This document shows positions 1-10,861 of a stretch of DNA of 64,000 nucleotides, piece by piece. Both the position numbers and the translations under genes were made by a program. This stretch comes from Balanoglossus misakiensis (taxonomy: Eukaryota > Hemichordata): contig CM082582.2 in the NCBI GenBank assembly GCA_040954595.2, positions 7,502,001 to 7,566,000 on the forward strand, read 5' to 3'. Numbering within the stretch: position 1 is the stretch's first letter; every line of letters starts with the position of its first letter. Under the pieces are notes generated by a model, which saw only the letters and a list, made by a program, of their open reading frames with translations, was not told the DNA's origin and did no database searches.

Positions 1-1747
1 AGACAATCCGCCGCACATTTCTGGGTCTTCGTCTTCACCGAACGAGCAATCGATTACGTCGTTACATAAGTCTAACTCTGTCAAGCACTTCGAACCATCG
101 TAACAGCAGAAGGGACCAGCTGGTGGATAAAACGTCACGTTATTACAAAGAATTCTTGCTTGGGGGAACTTAATACGATTTTTATACATTACGTTCTCAT
201 ATAAATATGTTTACTTTGAAAAAAAGGCGAGGAAAAAACAAAGGACACATTTCTCACCGGGTTGGCATCCTGCTGGCTCGTCCGAGGCGTCTGTGCAATC
301 TTCGACAGAATCACACACCCACGAGGCGGGGATACACTGAGTTCCATTATCACAGGAAAATGTCGTGCATTCTTTGGAAAAAGGGAAGATATACATTTCA
401 AATGCGTGAGAATAGAAATATAACAAGTGACGTAACTGCCGAGACCTCCACGCAAATTGATTTTCTTGATGGAGAAAATGATTTAGTTTACCAAAACCAA
501 CAGAAATTGCCCCCTCTAGGTTTAATCCCTACTGGAGCGGGAAACGGCACACCAAGTCTCTGTGTGTGGGAGGGGAGGGAGAGATTGCTAAAAGTAAGAG
601 TAGTTTCTTACCACAGCCTGTTTCATCAGAACCGTCAGAGCAGTCTATATAATTGTCACATTGATACCAACCAGGAAAACAGGTCCCGTCATCACACGCG
701 AACTCGTCACTTGTACAGACACCTAATGAGATTTTGAAAAAAAAAATATTAAAACGGGGTGCATTTTGAAAATTTAAAGCAAAACTTATGATTTGCACAA
801 TGTGGAGATACTGAACTTCTCATTTGCAGTTAATTGATATTGATTACGATTATACCTGTTAGAGGCTCTGAGCCTTGTCCCGATCCTGCACCATTCCCAC
901 AACTTTCATTTTCATCCACGCCACCAATACAGTCAGGGTAACCATCACAAACCCAGTACATGGGTATGCATTGTTCTTCACACGCAAACTCCTCGTCCGC
1001 ACACCCTTGAATAGGGTCACCTGAAAATATTTCAAATTTTATACATTACATACAAAGGAACATCTTTTTTACACTGTGCGACGCGTCTCTCTGATACGTG
1101 TAAATTCTACCTGTCTTAATTAACTTCTTTACTCTTTGTGGTCGTTTCTTCAACGATTTTCTGACGTCACTGTCGTATGGTGGCATCGAAGTGCTCGTCT
1201 GCTAACTGTATTCATTTTTGTTCACCAATGGATAGAAAAATACTTTACGTTGACAGATGTCTTCATCCGATTGATCCAGGCAGTCTGGATAGCCGTCACA
1301 CACGTATGACCCCGGAATACATGTTCTTCCGCCATCGCATGGAAACTCCAAGCATTCTCCTGCGTTAAAAATAAAAAGACACACATGTATGAAAGCTGCT
1401 TTGATTGTCCTGTTTTATCACACGAGAATACTCTTCAATAAAAACTCCCTGATCACGCGAGATCTTGCAAGATCTGGTGGAGTTCGGAAAAGGGTCTATC
1501 GGCATACAATTTTTCCTAGCGCCCACCATTAAATACCGGCGTTATCAAACCAGCGAGCGACGAACATGTCCCCGATCTTACCCTCGCATGAGCGTTCATC
1601 GCTGCCGTCAGTGCAGTCTTCGGTTCCGTCACAGACCTTGCTCTTGAGTATACATCCGCCTCTGAAGGTGCATCGAAACTCGCGGGGTTTGCATTCTGTG
1701 GAGAAGACGGAATGTGAGTGGTTAATGCAATAGGCAGAGAGGGGAGC

Positions 1748-1795
<48 letters not shown>

Positions 1796-3185
1796 GAGAC
1801 AGACAGACAGAGACAGAGAGATTCACAGACAGAGAGGGGGAGAGAGCTACTCACGGCAGTTGTCTTCATCCGAGCCGTCGTAACAGTGCACCTGGCGATC
1901 ACACTCGTATCTCTTCTCAATGCAGAAACCCAAATCACTACCGTTCACACATCTTAACTGGTTGTCTCCGCATTCTCCTGGAAACGACCAATGACGTGAC
2001 AATGTTTATGATGCTGGGCATAGGTGGTGGCCGGGGATGGGGATGAAGACGGGCAGAAATCGGTATTTAATAACGAATTACCCGCAGATGGATTAATTGA
2101 ATCTCACATAACCATTGGCTACGCCATTAACCTACCGTAAGTGCAACCATCTTCATCGCTGAAATCCTTGCAGTGGTTGATTCCATCGCAGCGTAGATAC
2201 TGTTTGATACACAGGTCACCATTTGCACAGTGAAAATCTCCAGATATACAAGGAGCTGCAAAATATTCGGTACCATGTGTTTAATCCATTTTTAAACAAG
2301 TTAAGTGGCGTCGATAGATATATATATATAAGCGTAACTTACCGTAGTAGGGTAACACAACCTGCTCGTCAACAATCAACATCTTTTTGTGTGGAGACGA
2401 AGCGATGGCGGACTTCCTCAATTTGTTGACGTTACAAACAGTCACGCTGGGAAAGACGAGTCGCTTCTCCGTCACCACTTCAATCTGTCATACGTAAAAA
2501 ATAGAGTCAATTATTCTAGATCTGTGGAAATGTGTAAAGTTTTTTTTTTCTCGAAATGATGAACGAAGTCACGGATATACATCATATACCGGTAGGTGTA
2601 CAACAGTTCCAATTAATATTTGTTACTTTGATACTAGATAAGAAATGAAATTGGTACGTCTATGGATAGATTGATGGATGGGTGGATATATCGGTGAATG
2701 AATGAATGAATGAATGAATGAATGAATGAATGAATGAATGAATGAATGAATGAATGAATGAATGAATGAATGAATGAATGAATGAATGAATGAATGAATG
2801 AATCACCTTCGTAATGACGTCAAATTTCAGGAATTGTCCAACTAAAGCCGACCCTTGCCACAGGAATGCTCCGAAACCCGTTAAAGTGACGACCAACCAG
2901 CAAATGGCAACGGTTCGATTGGTCGCCCCGCAGATCCTCGGGATGCCGTGAGTCGTGGTGTTCAGCCCGCATTGTTTCACCACGCCCCAGATGGTCGCCA
3001 GGTTTTTCTCCTCGGTTTCGTCGACGACGTTGACCCGGGGAAACGCGGGGTCGATGGTGTCATACAGTTGCGGGCCAACATCTGACGCGCCGTTGAAGTT
3101 GACGGGTGGGGCGACACCAAACGCCTGGTCGGAGATCGAATAAATGGCGTTTTCCCGCGCAAACCTGCCATTGTTGCGTTGATCG
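1..3185 (-). CDS. DEG/ENaC-family sodium channel with LDLa repeats (partial)
   Basis: Ten exons can be read on the minus strand: 2807-3185, 2343-2484, 2136-2255, 1855-1977, 1582-1695, 1249-1359, 856-1020, 612-722, 258-371 and 1-119 (open at the window edge). The first carries a conserved N-terminal channel motif (THGIPRI) and the first membrane helix ([16 protein letters not shown]). The second carries the post-TM1 motif [10 protein letters not shown], diagnostic of amiloride-sensitive DEG/ENaC channels. The next eight exons each encode one six-cysteine LDL-receptor class A module ending in an acidic Ca-binding motif such as CTDGSDE. All LDLa junctions are phase 1. Known of the family: trimeric sodium channels of the plasma membrane with a large extracellular loop between two helices; here the LDLa array sits in that loop. 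The start codon exon (exon 2807-3185 begins in phase 2) and the C-terminal half with TM2 are missing: the first was not found, the second lies beyond base 1. Ligand unknown. Confidence 0.85.
1750..1832. repeat. (CAGA)n / (GA)n microsatellite
   Basis: Tetranucleotide CAGA tract flanked by GA-rich sequence, in the intron between two LDLa exons of the channel gene. Confidence 0.95.
2696..2803. repeat. (GAAT)n microsatellite of about 26 units
   Basis: Nearly perfect tetranucleotide array. On the coding (minus) strand it begins only a few bases after the splice donor of the TM1 exon (exon edge at 2807), so the start of the intron is repeat DNA. Confidence 0.97.
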
Positions 3186-4016
3186 CTGCAAGAAATCGCC
3201 AGTTCAACAGTTGGTTAGTGTTAACACGTACAGCACATGCTATTTGGTATTAAATAAATTAATGAGATGAACTGTTCCATTTTCATATCTCCATGGTTAC
3301 TCTATCTTGCCTTATTTTCACTTCCCCATCATCTATCAGCAACTCTACACGGTGATGAGGGGGTGTATTTGCATAATAGCCAACTTTGTTCAAGAAGGAA
3401 GGGAGTAAGCTTATATACATGGTCATAAAGAAATAAGATACACCAGTTATTTTTTTCTGGTATGACCTAACGTTTAATTTTAGGCGCGCATATTAGGTCA
3501 CGATATCAAAATGGCATTTATTCGATCGAGCTGTTTCATGCATATCCATGTACGTGATCCGATACAACTGTACATGTCTATTTATTTCGTGATTTGTAAA
3601 TCTTAGCCCTTAAACTGTATTGATTTGCCTTCCTTTGGTGATATTTTAGACTTCCATGGCCAATACCCGGATTTTACTCTTTTCGTTCGACAAAACTGCT
3701 CACCAAAAATAAAAAAACACTACTTATACATTGTAGTTAGATAAGCATTTACTGTCATTAATTCGCAATTAATTACAGCATTCTTGGTTGTCAAAAACAT
3801 GAAACGTCACATTTCTGCAGACTCAGTCTGTTTTATAAGCCATTTTAAGAATATTAGCTTACATCCGATAAATATAAATCACGATTGTGGTGTGTCTCTA
3901 TACGAAGCAAGGAACCTTCCTTCTCAGGACTTCGTTCTCAGTTCCCCGTGTGCAGATGCCCTCCCCTCGTGTGCAAACACATATAGGGCGTTCTCACTGA
4001 AACGTTTACACCGGTG
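3186..4016. other. Non-coding stretch between channel and LRAT/PPPDE-like gene
   Basis: No convincing exon is seen. The first coding exon and promoter of the channel gene could lie here, because the TM1 exon starts inside a codon, but no ATG with a suitable donor stands out. Confidence 0.5.
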
Positions 4017-5057
4017 CTACACCGGTGTAGATTCGACTCCGGCGGGGAAAAAAATAAGTGAGAACGCCATCTCCCACCCAGCGGTATTCAAGTTCACGGA
4101 TTGCCAAGTAAGGGACTGCCTTCCTCGCTGCGCTTTCCCCTGCGCAGAAATACGACTCCCGCGATGGCTGCAGCCGCTCCCAGTATTGTGACAGCCAGCA
4201 TAGATATGGGGTATATTTCCGCGGTCGCGTCCGAAATTTTGGCTTAATTGTGCCATACGCGCATCTTCGTCGGTCGAGTTCGTGAACGGGATTTTCAACC
4301 CCGCAGCCTCTTGATCTGTTCCGCGTGCAGATTCGGGGCTGGGAACACTTCCCTCTCGGATGGGCATCTCTTTCGCTGAGCATGCGCTACAGTTCTTGCC
4401 GGCGTGTCTTATCTTCATGGCAACCGAGCTAGGCGCGCCCCTACTTCTGGATATAGCGGCCATCTTTGATGTGCAGTTGCCATCCAGAAATATCATCAAT
4501 CTATGCGCAAAATGCTGACAGTTGTGATCGTACAGATCAAAGTCCTCCCCTCTCCACTTCTCCAGAAACGTTGCCAAGTCTCCCGGTCGGCACGTACTCG
4601 TGCCGTATTTGGTGAATTCCGTCACATTTCCATTTTCAGAGTTATACTTGTAGTTTGGGTCGCCTGCATCCAAGACGGTGACGCCCTCCGGGGCGTACTC
4701 GTAGGTGAGACCCCGATAGGTGACAAATTCGTGTTCCCAACGCAGGTACGAGCGCCCGGTGGTTCTCTGGAAGAAAGACAGCGGTCTCCACCCGTCCCAG
4801 ATGTCGAAGACGCCGTTCTTCAGATCACCGTGACAACCATCCTCAGCTTCGGTTAGCGGATTCAAGCAGCTTTCCTCGGTCCTCTCCGTCTCCGGCAGAC
4901 AGCGTACACTTCTCGGCTTGCAGTGAGCTCCCCTGTCGTGCGGACAATAAAACTCGCCGCTGCCGCAGACTGGCGCGCCGGGCAGCGCGAGTATCAGCGC
5001 ACTCGTTTGGGCCAAAATCCACGCCCGGCCCGTCAAAACGAAAGCCAATCGCGTCAT
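4017..5057 (-). CDS. Secreted/membrane LRAT/PPPDE-like (NlpC/P60-fold) protein
   Basis: Intronless frame of 346 codons. Residues 1-32 look like a signal peptide, followed by a cysteine-rich stretch (C31, C38, C46, C53, C64, C75). The core has a histidine in WEHEF (H109) and the motif DHNCQHF (C180, H182). This order, His then N-C-x-H-F, is what LRAT-like and PPPDE-like thiol enzymes of the NlpC/P60 superfamily show; the cysteine would be the nucleophile. That placement is inference from motif shape, and the substrate is unknown. In the annotated frame the last 60 or so residues look unstructured. In the neighbouring frame, reached by one base change around 4243-4246, a clean membrane helix (MLAVTILGAAAAIAGVVF) with a basic tail is encoded and stops at 4094. 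The real product is therefore probably a type I membrane protein and the frame break an error, a polymorphism or a lesion. Confidence 0.55.
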   Translation of the reverse strand: MTRLAFVLTGRAWILAQTSALILALPGAPVCGSGEFYCPHDRGAHCKPRSVRCLPETERTEESCLNPLTEAEDGCHGDLKNGVFDIWDGWRPLSFFQRTTGRSYLRWEHEFVTYRGLTYEYAPEGVTVLDAGDPNYKYNSENGNVTEFTKYGTSTCRPGDLATFLEKWRGEDFDLYDHNCQHFAHRLMIFLDGNCTSKMAAISRSRGAPSSVAMKIRHAGKNCSACSAKEMPIREGSVPSPESARGTDQEAAGLKIPFTNSTDEDARMAQLSQNFGRDRGNIPHIYAGCHNTGSGCSHRGSRISAQGKAQRGRQSLTWQSVNLNTAGWEMAFSLIFFPAGVESTPV

Positions 5058-5214
5058 TGTCGTGATTTAACCAAACTTGAAAACACCCGATCTCTGTCGC
5101 AAAACACACCAAGCCAGGCATACATGAAATGTAAGCAATCAAAGCGGCGAAAAGTGTCTCTTTTGAGAGCCAAAGTCGATTGCGATCGTCTTTAGGTTTA
5201 TGAATGGCTGCCAA

Positions 5215-7844
5215 GCATGACGTGGTTTAATAAATAGTTATGTGGAAGTGATCAACTCTATATCTACTTCTTACTTCCTTATTGAGGCTGCGTACACGCA
5301 ACTCCCGCCAGTTTCGCGTGTATGCTAGCACCGGTATGTCACGACGATCAGGCTGAACCAGAATAAATGGAACTGTGCCAATTAGATCGTGCCTGTGACA
5401 TGTACATGTATAGTTGCTTAAAGTAATCGGAAGATCCTAAAATTATTACAAAAATGATATGCATGCGCTCTGATTATTCGACATACGTCGACTTTTCAAA
5501 CACCGATCAAAATTGTGTGTGTTTTAAATACAAATAGTGCAGTTGTTTAATTTAAACAGTGTAATTAACGTGACAATTGTCGTAAAAACCGCTAAACTCA
5601 CGAGGCATCGTCGAAACAGTGGGGTATTGTTAGTGTGAATGTTGAAATTCTCGACACATTACATAACGGTACTATCCTCAAGTATATTTACAGGTATAGA
5701 TGATTTTACATTTGTAAACATTTTCTCCCCACGTGGGGTGTCTACTTTCAATTACTGGGCCCGTCAGCTTGATTGTCGGTGTTCAAACACTTTAATCTGT
5801 AAATCAGTGAACAGACAGAGCTTCCACAGATGGTTAGAGTGACCGCCAAACTCACACATGGTGCTTGGGTATGACGTCACCAATGCGCTGCTGTTGTTTT
5901 TCGTTTTACGAAGCATAAATACGTGTAACTCAACGATTGAAAGTCAGGCCGGATAACTATTGTCCCCGGGGTTTCGTGAGCCGAAACACCAGTTGTCGTT
6001 TAACAAGCACCCTGTGTATATCAGGTGTGACCTATGACAGAACGGCTTGTGAGATTCTATGATTATGGCTATAGACGGCGGATGGTTGTCCTACCACTGT
6101 CTATTCTATGACCATAGACAGTGCGGAGTGGAGCTGTCCCTCCACCGTCTATGCTGTGATTAAATGACACAGAATACGCCTGACTGGAGAAAGACAAAGA
6201 CCGGCTCTCCGTACCTCAGCAATAAGCACCTGTCTTGTCGTCTCCGTTGATCTATCTTTCCCTCTCATCGCATAGCAGATACTAGTGATCTGTTCGTGTT
6301 AATTTTCGTTCAGTTTTGCACCCATCAATGCGGGCCTGTTGGGCCAACATGTACGGAAGATTCTCAGTTATATCAACATGACATTGTATACTCCCCTAAG
6401 ATTTTACCCGCAGACTGTCGATATATGTTGTATGTTTACAGACCACTTTCGAAGGGCCAACAACGTGTTTACTTATCCCGTGTTGTCAGGAGATTCCACG
6501 TACCTTTCTGTCCTCGGACCAGTCAACCACCTCGACTGATAAACCGCGTGCCGTACGTCCCGAATATTGGTCAGAGGGTCGCCGTGACGGTCCGGAGAAT
6601 CGCTCAAGTGCGACCCGCCAGCCCTGGACATTTTCGCCGCGGTGAAATGGCCAGCAACACTAAAGAAATTCCTCTCACCCCAATCAGCCAAGTCCTCGAC
6701 TTCTTTGAAATTCACCACTGGCCCCGAAACCTCCCGATACAATTGTCATGCTAATCGATCCCACCGACGGCTGTCGCAGTGTCACAACCGATTTGCATGT
6801 CAAAGTAAAAAAAAAGGACTTTCGCCACGTAAACCGATTATTCAGTACCATCCCAAGGTAAAGTACCTAGTACCTTGAACATCCACAAAACCTCACTGAA
6901 AGAGTTAACATAGCGCACTTCAGTTGGTCATTGTGACGTAGGCGCTGCAGAATCCATCACCACATTTGGTTTGTTGTGTTTCTCTGAGTGTGCGTGTGTG
7001 TGAATTCTTTTGGTGTCTTTTATATTCATAACAGGCAACCAGAGACTACAGATGTTCTGCCAATTTTCATAAACTAACCCTGCAAATCAGGTACATTGCT
7101 CGCTGCAGACTGGGACCGTATGGTGGTGGTGGTGATGATTAATAATTAGATTATACACGCGAACATAGGCCTAACATTTCGCTTACAAGAAACCTTTATT
7201 TCTTTATACGCTTGTGAAGTTTCGAGAAAACATCGTTTGTAAAAAAAATATATTAAACTAAACATTAAAATGTTTTAATGTCCAACAATATACATGGCGT
7301 TTTTTTGTATAACTTATTAACAACTGTCATCCTAAGATACCAAGTGTTTTTCCCAACGTTATCATTCGAGCTTTTTGAGGTCACAACATATCGACCACGT
7401 ATCGTTCGAGCGTCTGACGGTGTCAAGTGTCTCATTCATCATTGGTTCAGATAACCAAGTGGCCTACTGCCGTCGGAGCTATATTGCTATGGCGACAAAA
7501 TGGAAAACACAGACCACACGAGAAAGCTTAACATATAGTAGAGAGAGAGCAGCGCATATTTCACATCAGTACAACAGGTGAAACAGGAAACTCGAATGTA
7601 CCACGTCAATTCAGATACGAGAACGGGGAGATGAACGGTGCAATAATATAATATACTAGTTGGAATAAAGTGCAAAGTTCAAAACGAAACGCTTAGTGTG
7701 TATTCAACACTGCCGTGCCGTCGATAAACGCCTATCATGTAGGCCTAGGCCCTGTAGTTCCCCGCATAAGCAATTCGTAGAATTCAGTCATGTGATCACC
7801 TGGCAGGGACTGGTACGATCAAGCATCAGTAGGCGTTCACCACA
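5215..7844. other. Non-coding stretch with an imperfect fold-back repeat
   Basis: No gene can be supported. Around 6055-6165 two halves containing TAGACGG / CCGTCTA and CTGTCTAT / ATAGACAG form an imperfect inverted repeat, MITE-like. An open stretch on the minus strand at 6505-6745 ends at a good donor (GAAAG|GTACGT) but has no recognisable domain or partner exon. Confidence 0.5.
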
Positions 7845-10058
7845 ATGGCTGCCAAGGTGCCGACGTTTCTGGAGGAAATCAGTGAGAATTTTCTCCTCTG
7901 CGGTATCTGTTCGGACCGGTACAAAAATCCCAAAATTCTACCGTGTTTTCACAGCTTCTGCGAGCCGTGTCTAGGTAAGCTAGCAGGGAAAAGCGGCGGT
8001 CTGACCTGTCCAATATGTCGGCGGTCACACAAACTTCCTGGTAGTGGCGTGTCGGGCCTTGACAACAATCCTTTCTTGAATGATTTGGTCGACCTGCTCA
8101 AGAATCGAGAAAACGAGCACGGTGATTCGGCGAAATGCGACGGTTGCAAGCAAGGCGACCAGGCGAAGCACTGTATTGAATGTTCCATCGCAATATGCTC
8201 AAACTGTGCAGCTACGCACACACTAATTCCGATGACGAAATCACATCGACTGGTGTCCATTGACGAGTACCGATCAGCAAAGTCCGCAGACCCCGCTTCG
8301 GTACAGCCGCCGGTCTACTGCAGCAAACATCCAAACTACGAAATCGAATTCTACTGCGATACGTGTGACAAGGCAATCTGTCTGAAGTGTACCGCCCTGG
8401 ACCATTCGAAACCCGAGCACCAGTACAGATGTATTACAGAGGCAGCCAAAGACTACACAAAGGAGGTAACGGCCATGTTCGACAAAATGAAAACGAAAGA
8501 GGTCGAGGCAAACGACAGCAAAACCGCTGTAGCTGAAACCTTAGAGTCTTTGGATGCCTGCTTCAAAAGAGAGAAAAAGAAACTGCAAGACCACACTCAC
8601 AAAACGAAAGAAGAAATAACGCGCCTCGTCGACGAAAACAGTGATAAACTGTTGAAAGAAATGGAGGCCGAATACGAAAATAGAAAGGTAAACTTGAACG
8701 CGCAGCTGAAAGAACTAGAGATCATGGGATGTGACCTATCGAGTGCGCGGGAATATGCCGAGAAATTGGTGAATTATGGCAAAGCTACACATTTGATGTC
8801 GGCCAAGATTGGAATGTCTACCAAGATGGAACAAGTACTGAAAGGAGAAGGGAAACGTGAGCCGAAAGAGAGTGACTACTTGGAATTCAAACCGTGCGAC
8901 AACTTTTGTAAGAGCAAGACCCTCGGAATGATCCGAACAGAAATGTTGTATACCTTGACGGATGTGCCAATTTACCGAAGGGTCGATGAGGACATCGTTG
9001 TAACCATGGCACCGGAAGCCAAACCGGCAAACCCACGAGCTTCGACCGGCAAAGTTGAATCGGTACTGAAGGCCCCAGACGGTAGCACAGAGAAAGTACA
9101 AGTGAACCATCGTGGGAACGGAACGGTGACTTTGAAAGCGCGGGCGAAGATTGAAGGGGAGCACGAACTGTCAGTGTCAGTGCGTAAGAAAGCAGTACAG
9201 GGATCACCGGTTAGAGTAAAAGTAATTCCAAAGAAAGGGTTGCTTTACAAGTTCGGGGAGAGAGGCGAAGGGGTTGGTCAATTGAAAGAGCCGTACGGGA
9301 TAAAGATAACGAGAAAGAAAGGCGTTTTAGTTTGTGATCACGATAATGGCAGACTACAGACATTCTCTACGAAAGGAAAACACCATAATGTATTTCAGTT
9401 TAGAGATTTTGCGAATGCAAAGCCCAATGATGTAGCTTTTTCATTGAAAGGCGATTTTTTCATGACAGATGAAGGAAACAGACAAGTAATTGTCTGTGAC
9501 GAGAATGGCAAAGTAATCAAGTGTTTTGGTAAGGGGAAGATAACAACCCCAATCGGTATTTCTATAAGTCCTGTCAATGGCATGGTTTACGTTGTTGATT
9601 TCCGTCAGCATTGTATTCACATTTACGACCAAGATGGAAATCACATCAAATCATTTGGCCGTGAGGGAAGCAAAGAGGGCGAGTTTAACAGGCCTTTGTT
9701 TATCTGCATTGATGACAAAGGCAATGTCTATGTAACAGATGCCAACAACCGTCGGATTCAAGTGTTCGATGGTGACGGTCACTTCCTGTATTCATTCGGC
9801 TCCAAAGGAAGTGGAGATGGTCAGCTGAGTTACCCCCTTGGAGTGGCTGTGGATAAACACGGCTATGTGTATGTCTCAGATTGTTCTAATCTCAGAATCG
9901 TCAAATATGAATCCGGGGGGAAATTCGTCTGTCGTGTTGACAGTGACGGTGATGGACTCAGTCGTCCCTATGGTATCTGTGTAACCGACGACGAACCATT
10001 TGCTAAGGTTCTGGTTGCGGATTGTGGAAACGGCTGTGTAAAAGTGTTCGCACAGTAA
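7845..10058 (+). CDS. TRIM-NHL E3 ubiquitin ligase (TRIM2/3/71-like architecture)
   Basis: Single-exon gene of 737 residues; the ATG follows a good context (CACAATGG). Domains in order: RING finger 19-58 (CGIC...CFHSFC...CPIC), B-box 1 at 98-134 (CDGC...HC), B-box 2 at 159-193 (CSKH...CDTC...H), a Lys/Glu-rich coiled coil about 200-340, a filamin-type Ig domain about 380-460, and NHL beta-propeller repeats from about 467 to the end (for example GVAVDKHGYVYVSD). RING zinc ligands all look present, so ubiquitin ligase activity is expected; in TRIM2, TRIM3 and TRIM71 the NHL propeller binds RNA or protein partners. The lack of introns, while neighbouring genes have many, suggests birth by retrocopy or descent from an intronless expansion; TRIM families are strongly expanded in lancelets. 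Exact orthology is not assignable by eye. Confidence 0.93.
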   Translation: MAAKVPTFLEEISENFLLCGICSDRYKNPKILPCFHSFCEPCLGKLAGKSGGLTCPICRRSHKLPGSGVSGLDNNPFLNDLVDLLKNRENEHGDSAKCDGCKQGDQAKHCIECSIAICSNCAATHTLIPMTKSHRLVSIDEYRSAKSADPASVQPPVYCSKHPNYEIEFYCDTCDKAICLKCTALDHSKPEHQYRCITEAAKDYTKEVTAMFDKMKTKEVEANDSKTAVAETLESLDACFKREKKKLQDHTHKTKEEITRLVDENSDKLLKEMEAEYENRKVNLNAQLKELEIMGCDLSSAREYAEKLVNYGKATHLMSAKIGMSTKMEQVLKGEGKREPKESDYLEFKPCDNFCKSKTLGMIRTEMLYTLTDVPIYRRVDEDIVVTMAPEAKPANPRASTGKVESVLKAPDGSTEKVQVNHRGNGTVTLKARAKIEGEHELSVSVRKKAVQGSPVRVKVIPKKGLLYKFGERGEGVGQLKEPYGIKITRKKGVLVCDHDNGRLQTFSTKGKHHNVFQFRDFANAKPNDVAFSLKGDFFMTDEGNRQVIVCDENGKVIKCFGKGKITTPIGISISPVNGMVYVVDFRQHCIHIYDQDGNHIKSFGREGSKEGEFNRPLFICIDDKGNVYVTDANNRRIQVFDGDGHFLYSFGSKGSGDGQLSYPLGVAVDKHGYVYVSDCSNLRIVKYESGGKFVCRVDSDGDGLSRPYGICVTDDEPFAKVLVADCGNGCVKVFAQ

Positions 10059-10861
10059 CTCACAGATACAAGAATCCACATGTAACTGTAATTAACATGT
10101 TACTGATCAGACTCTTGCGACCAGGAAAAATGCAAATTTTGCCATTTTCGCAAAATGTGTACTTTGAAAGTCCCTCATTGTGGCTGCGCTGCATTAAAAC
10201 TTTGTGCAGAGTTACAGCTGCAGTACATTTATAGCTAAACGCTTTTTGACGACATGAACATTTGTCATTAATGGCCACTTTTACTTTTAGTCCGGACTTG
10301 CAGCCATTTATCAACAATACTGGTGGTCATTACACATATACATGCTACTTTGATATAGTACTGAGTATTTCAAATTTTATGCGAAGCAATGATAACATTT
10401 ATACAGATCGAAGAATATTTAACGCCATGTTGTGATATTATTATTCTTATTTGAATGTGATATGTGAAACTCTTTTTGCGTTCAGAGTGTTAAACTGATA
10501 TAGGGGTGTTTTATGCATAGAAGTGTAACATTAACTTTATCGTTGTTGTTAAATATACGTCACTTTTTGCAATTTAAATAAGAAACCCTTGAAAAAAACT
10601 GTCGAAGCTTTTCTGAAAAGGATGAGATGTAAATTTATATTTTGCACGTCAAATGAGTGTGAGGAATTAATCCTCAATTAAACAAATACAAACTCTTTTA
10701 AATGACAACAGCGGAGCTTTAATTAACAGTTTCAGGAAGAATGGTTTTGTTTGAAACGGTGCGGAAGTGTCTCACTATACCATGACTTTTGAAGAAAACG
10801 GTCCCCTTATACCTGTAACCCTGTATTAATTCAGTGCTAAAATTCAACAAGATAACGTTTC
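10059..10861. other. 3' flank of TRIM gene and of the CBM2 gene
   Basis: AT-rich, no coding potential seen. Convergent ends of the TRIM gene (+) and the CBM2-like gene (-), so probably both 3' untranslated regions. Confidence 0.5.

Noticed and set aside
1750-1832. Regular short repeats as a possible CRISPR array
   Set aside because: Simple microsatellite with no spacers; the host is an animal.
1516-1938. 140-codon minus-strand frame spanning two LDLa exons
   Set aside because: It runs through the CAGA repeat and ignores clear splice sites; the LDLa cysteine pattern appears only when the two exons are spliced.
6296-6754. 152-codon plus-strand frame and an open minus-strand stretch 6505-6745
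   Set aside because: No domain, no partner exons; the minus-strand stretch has a fair donor but no supported acceptor or start, so neither is called as a gene.
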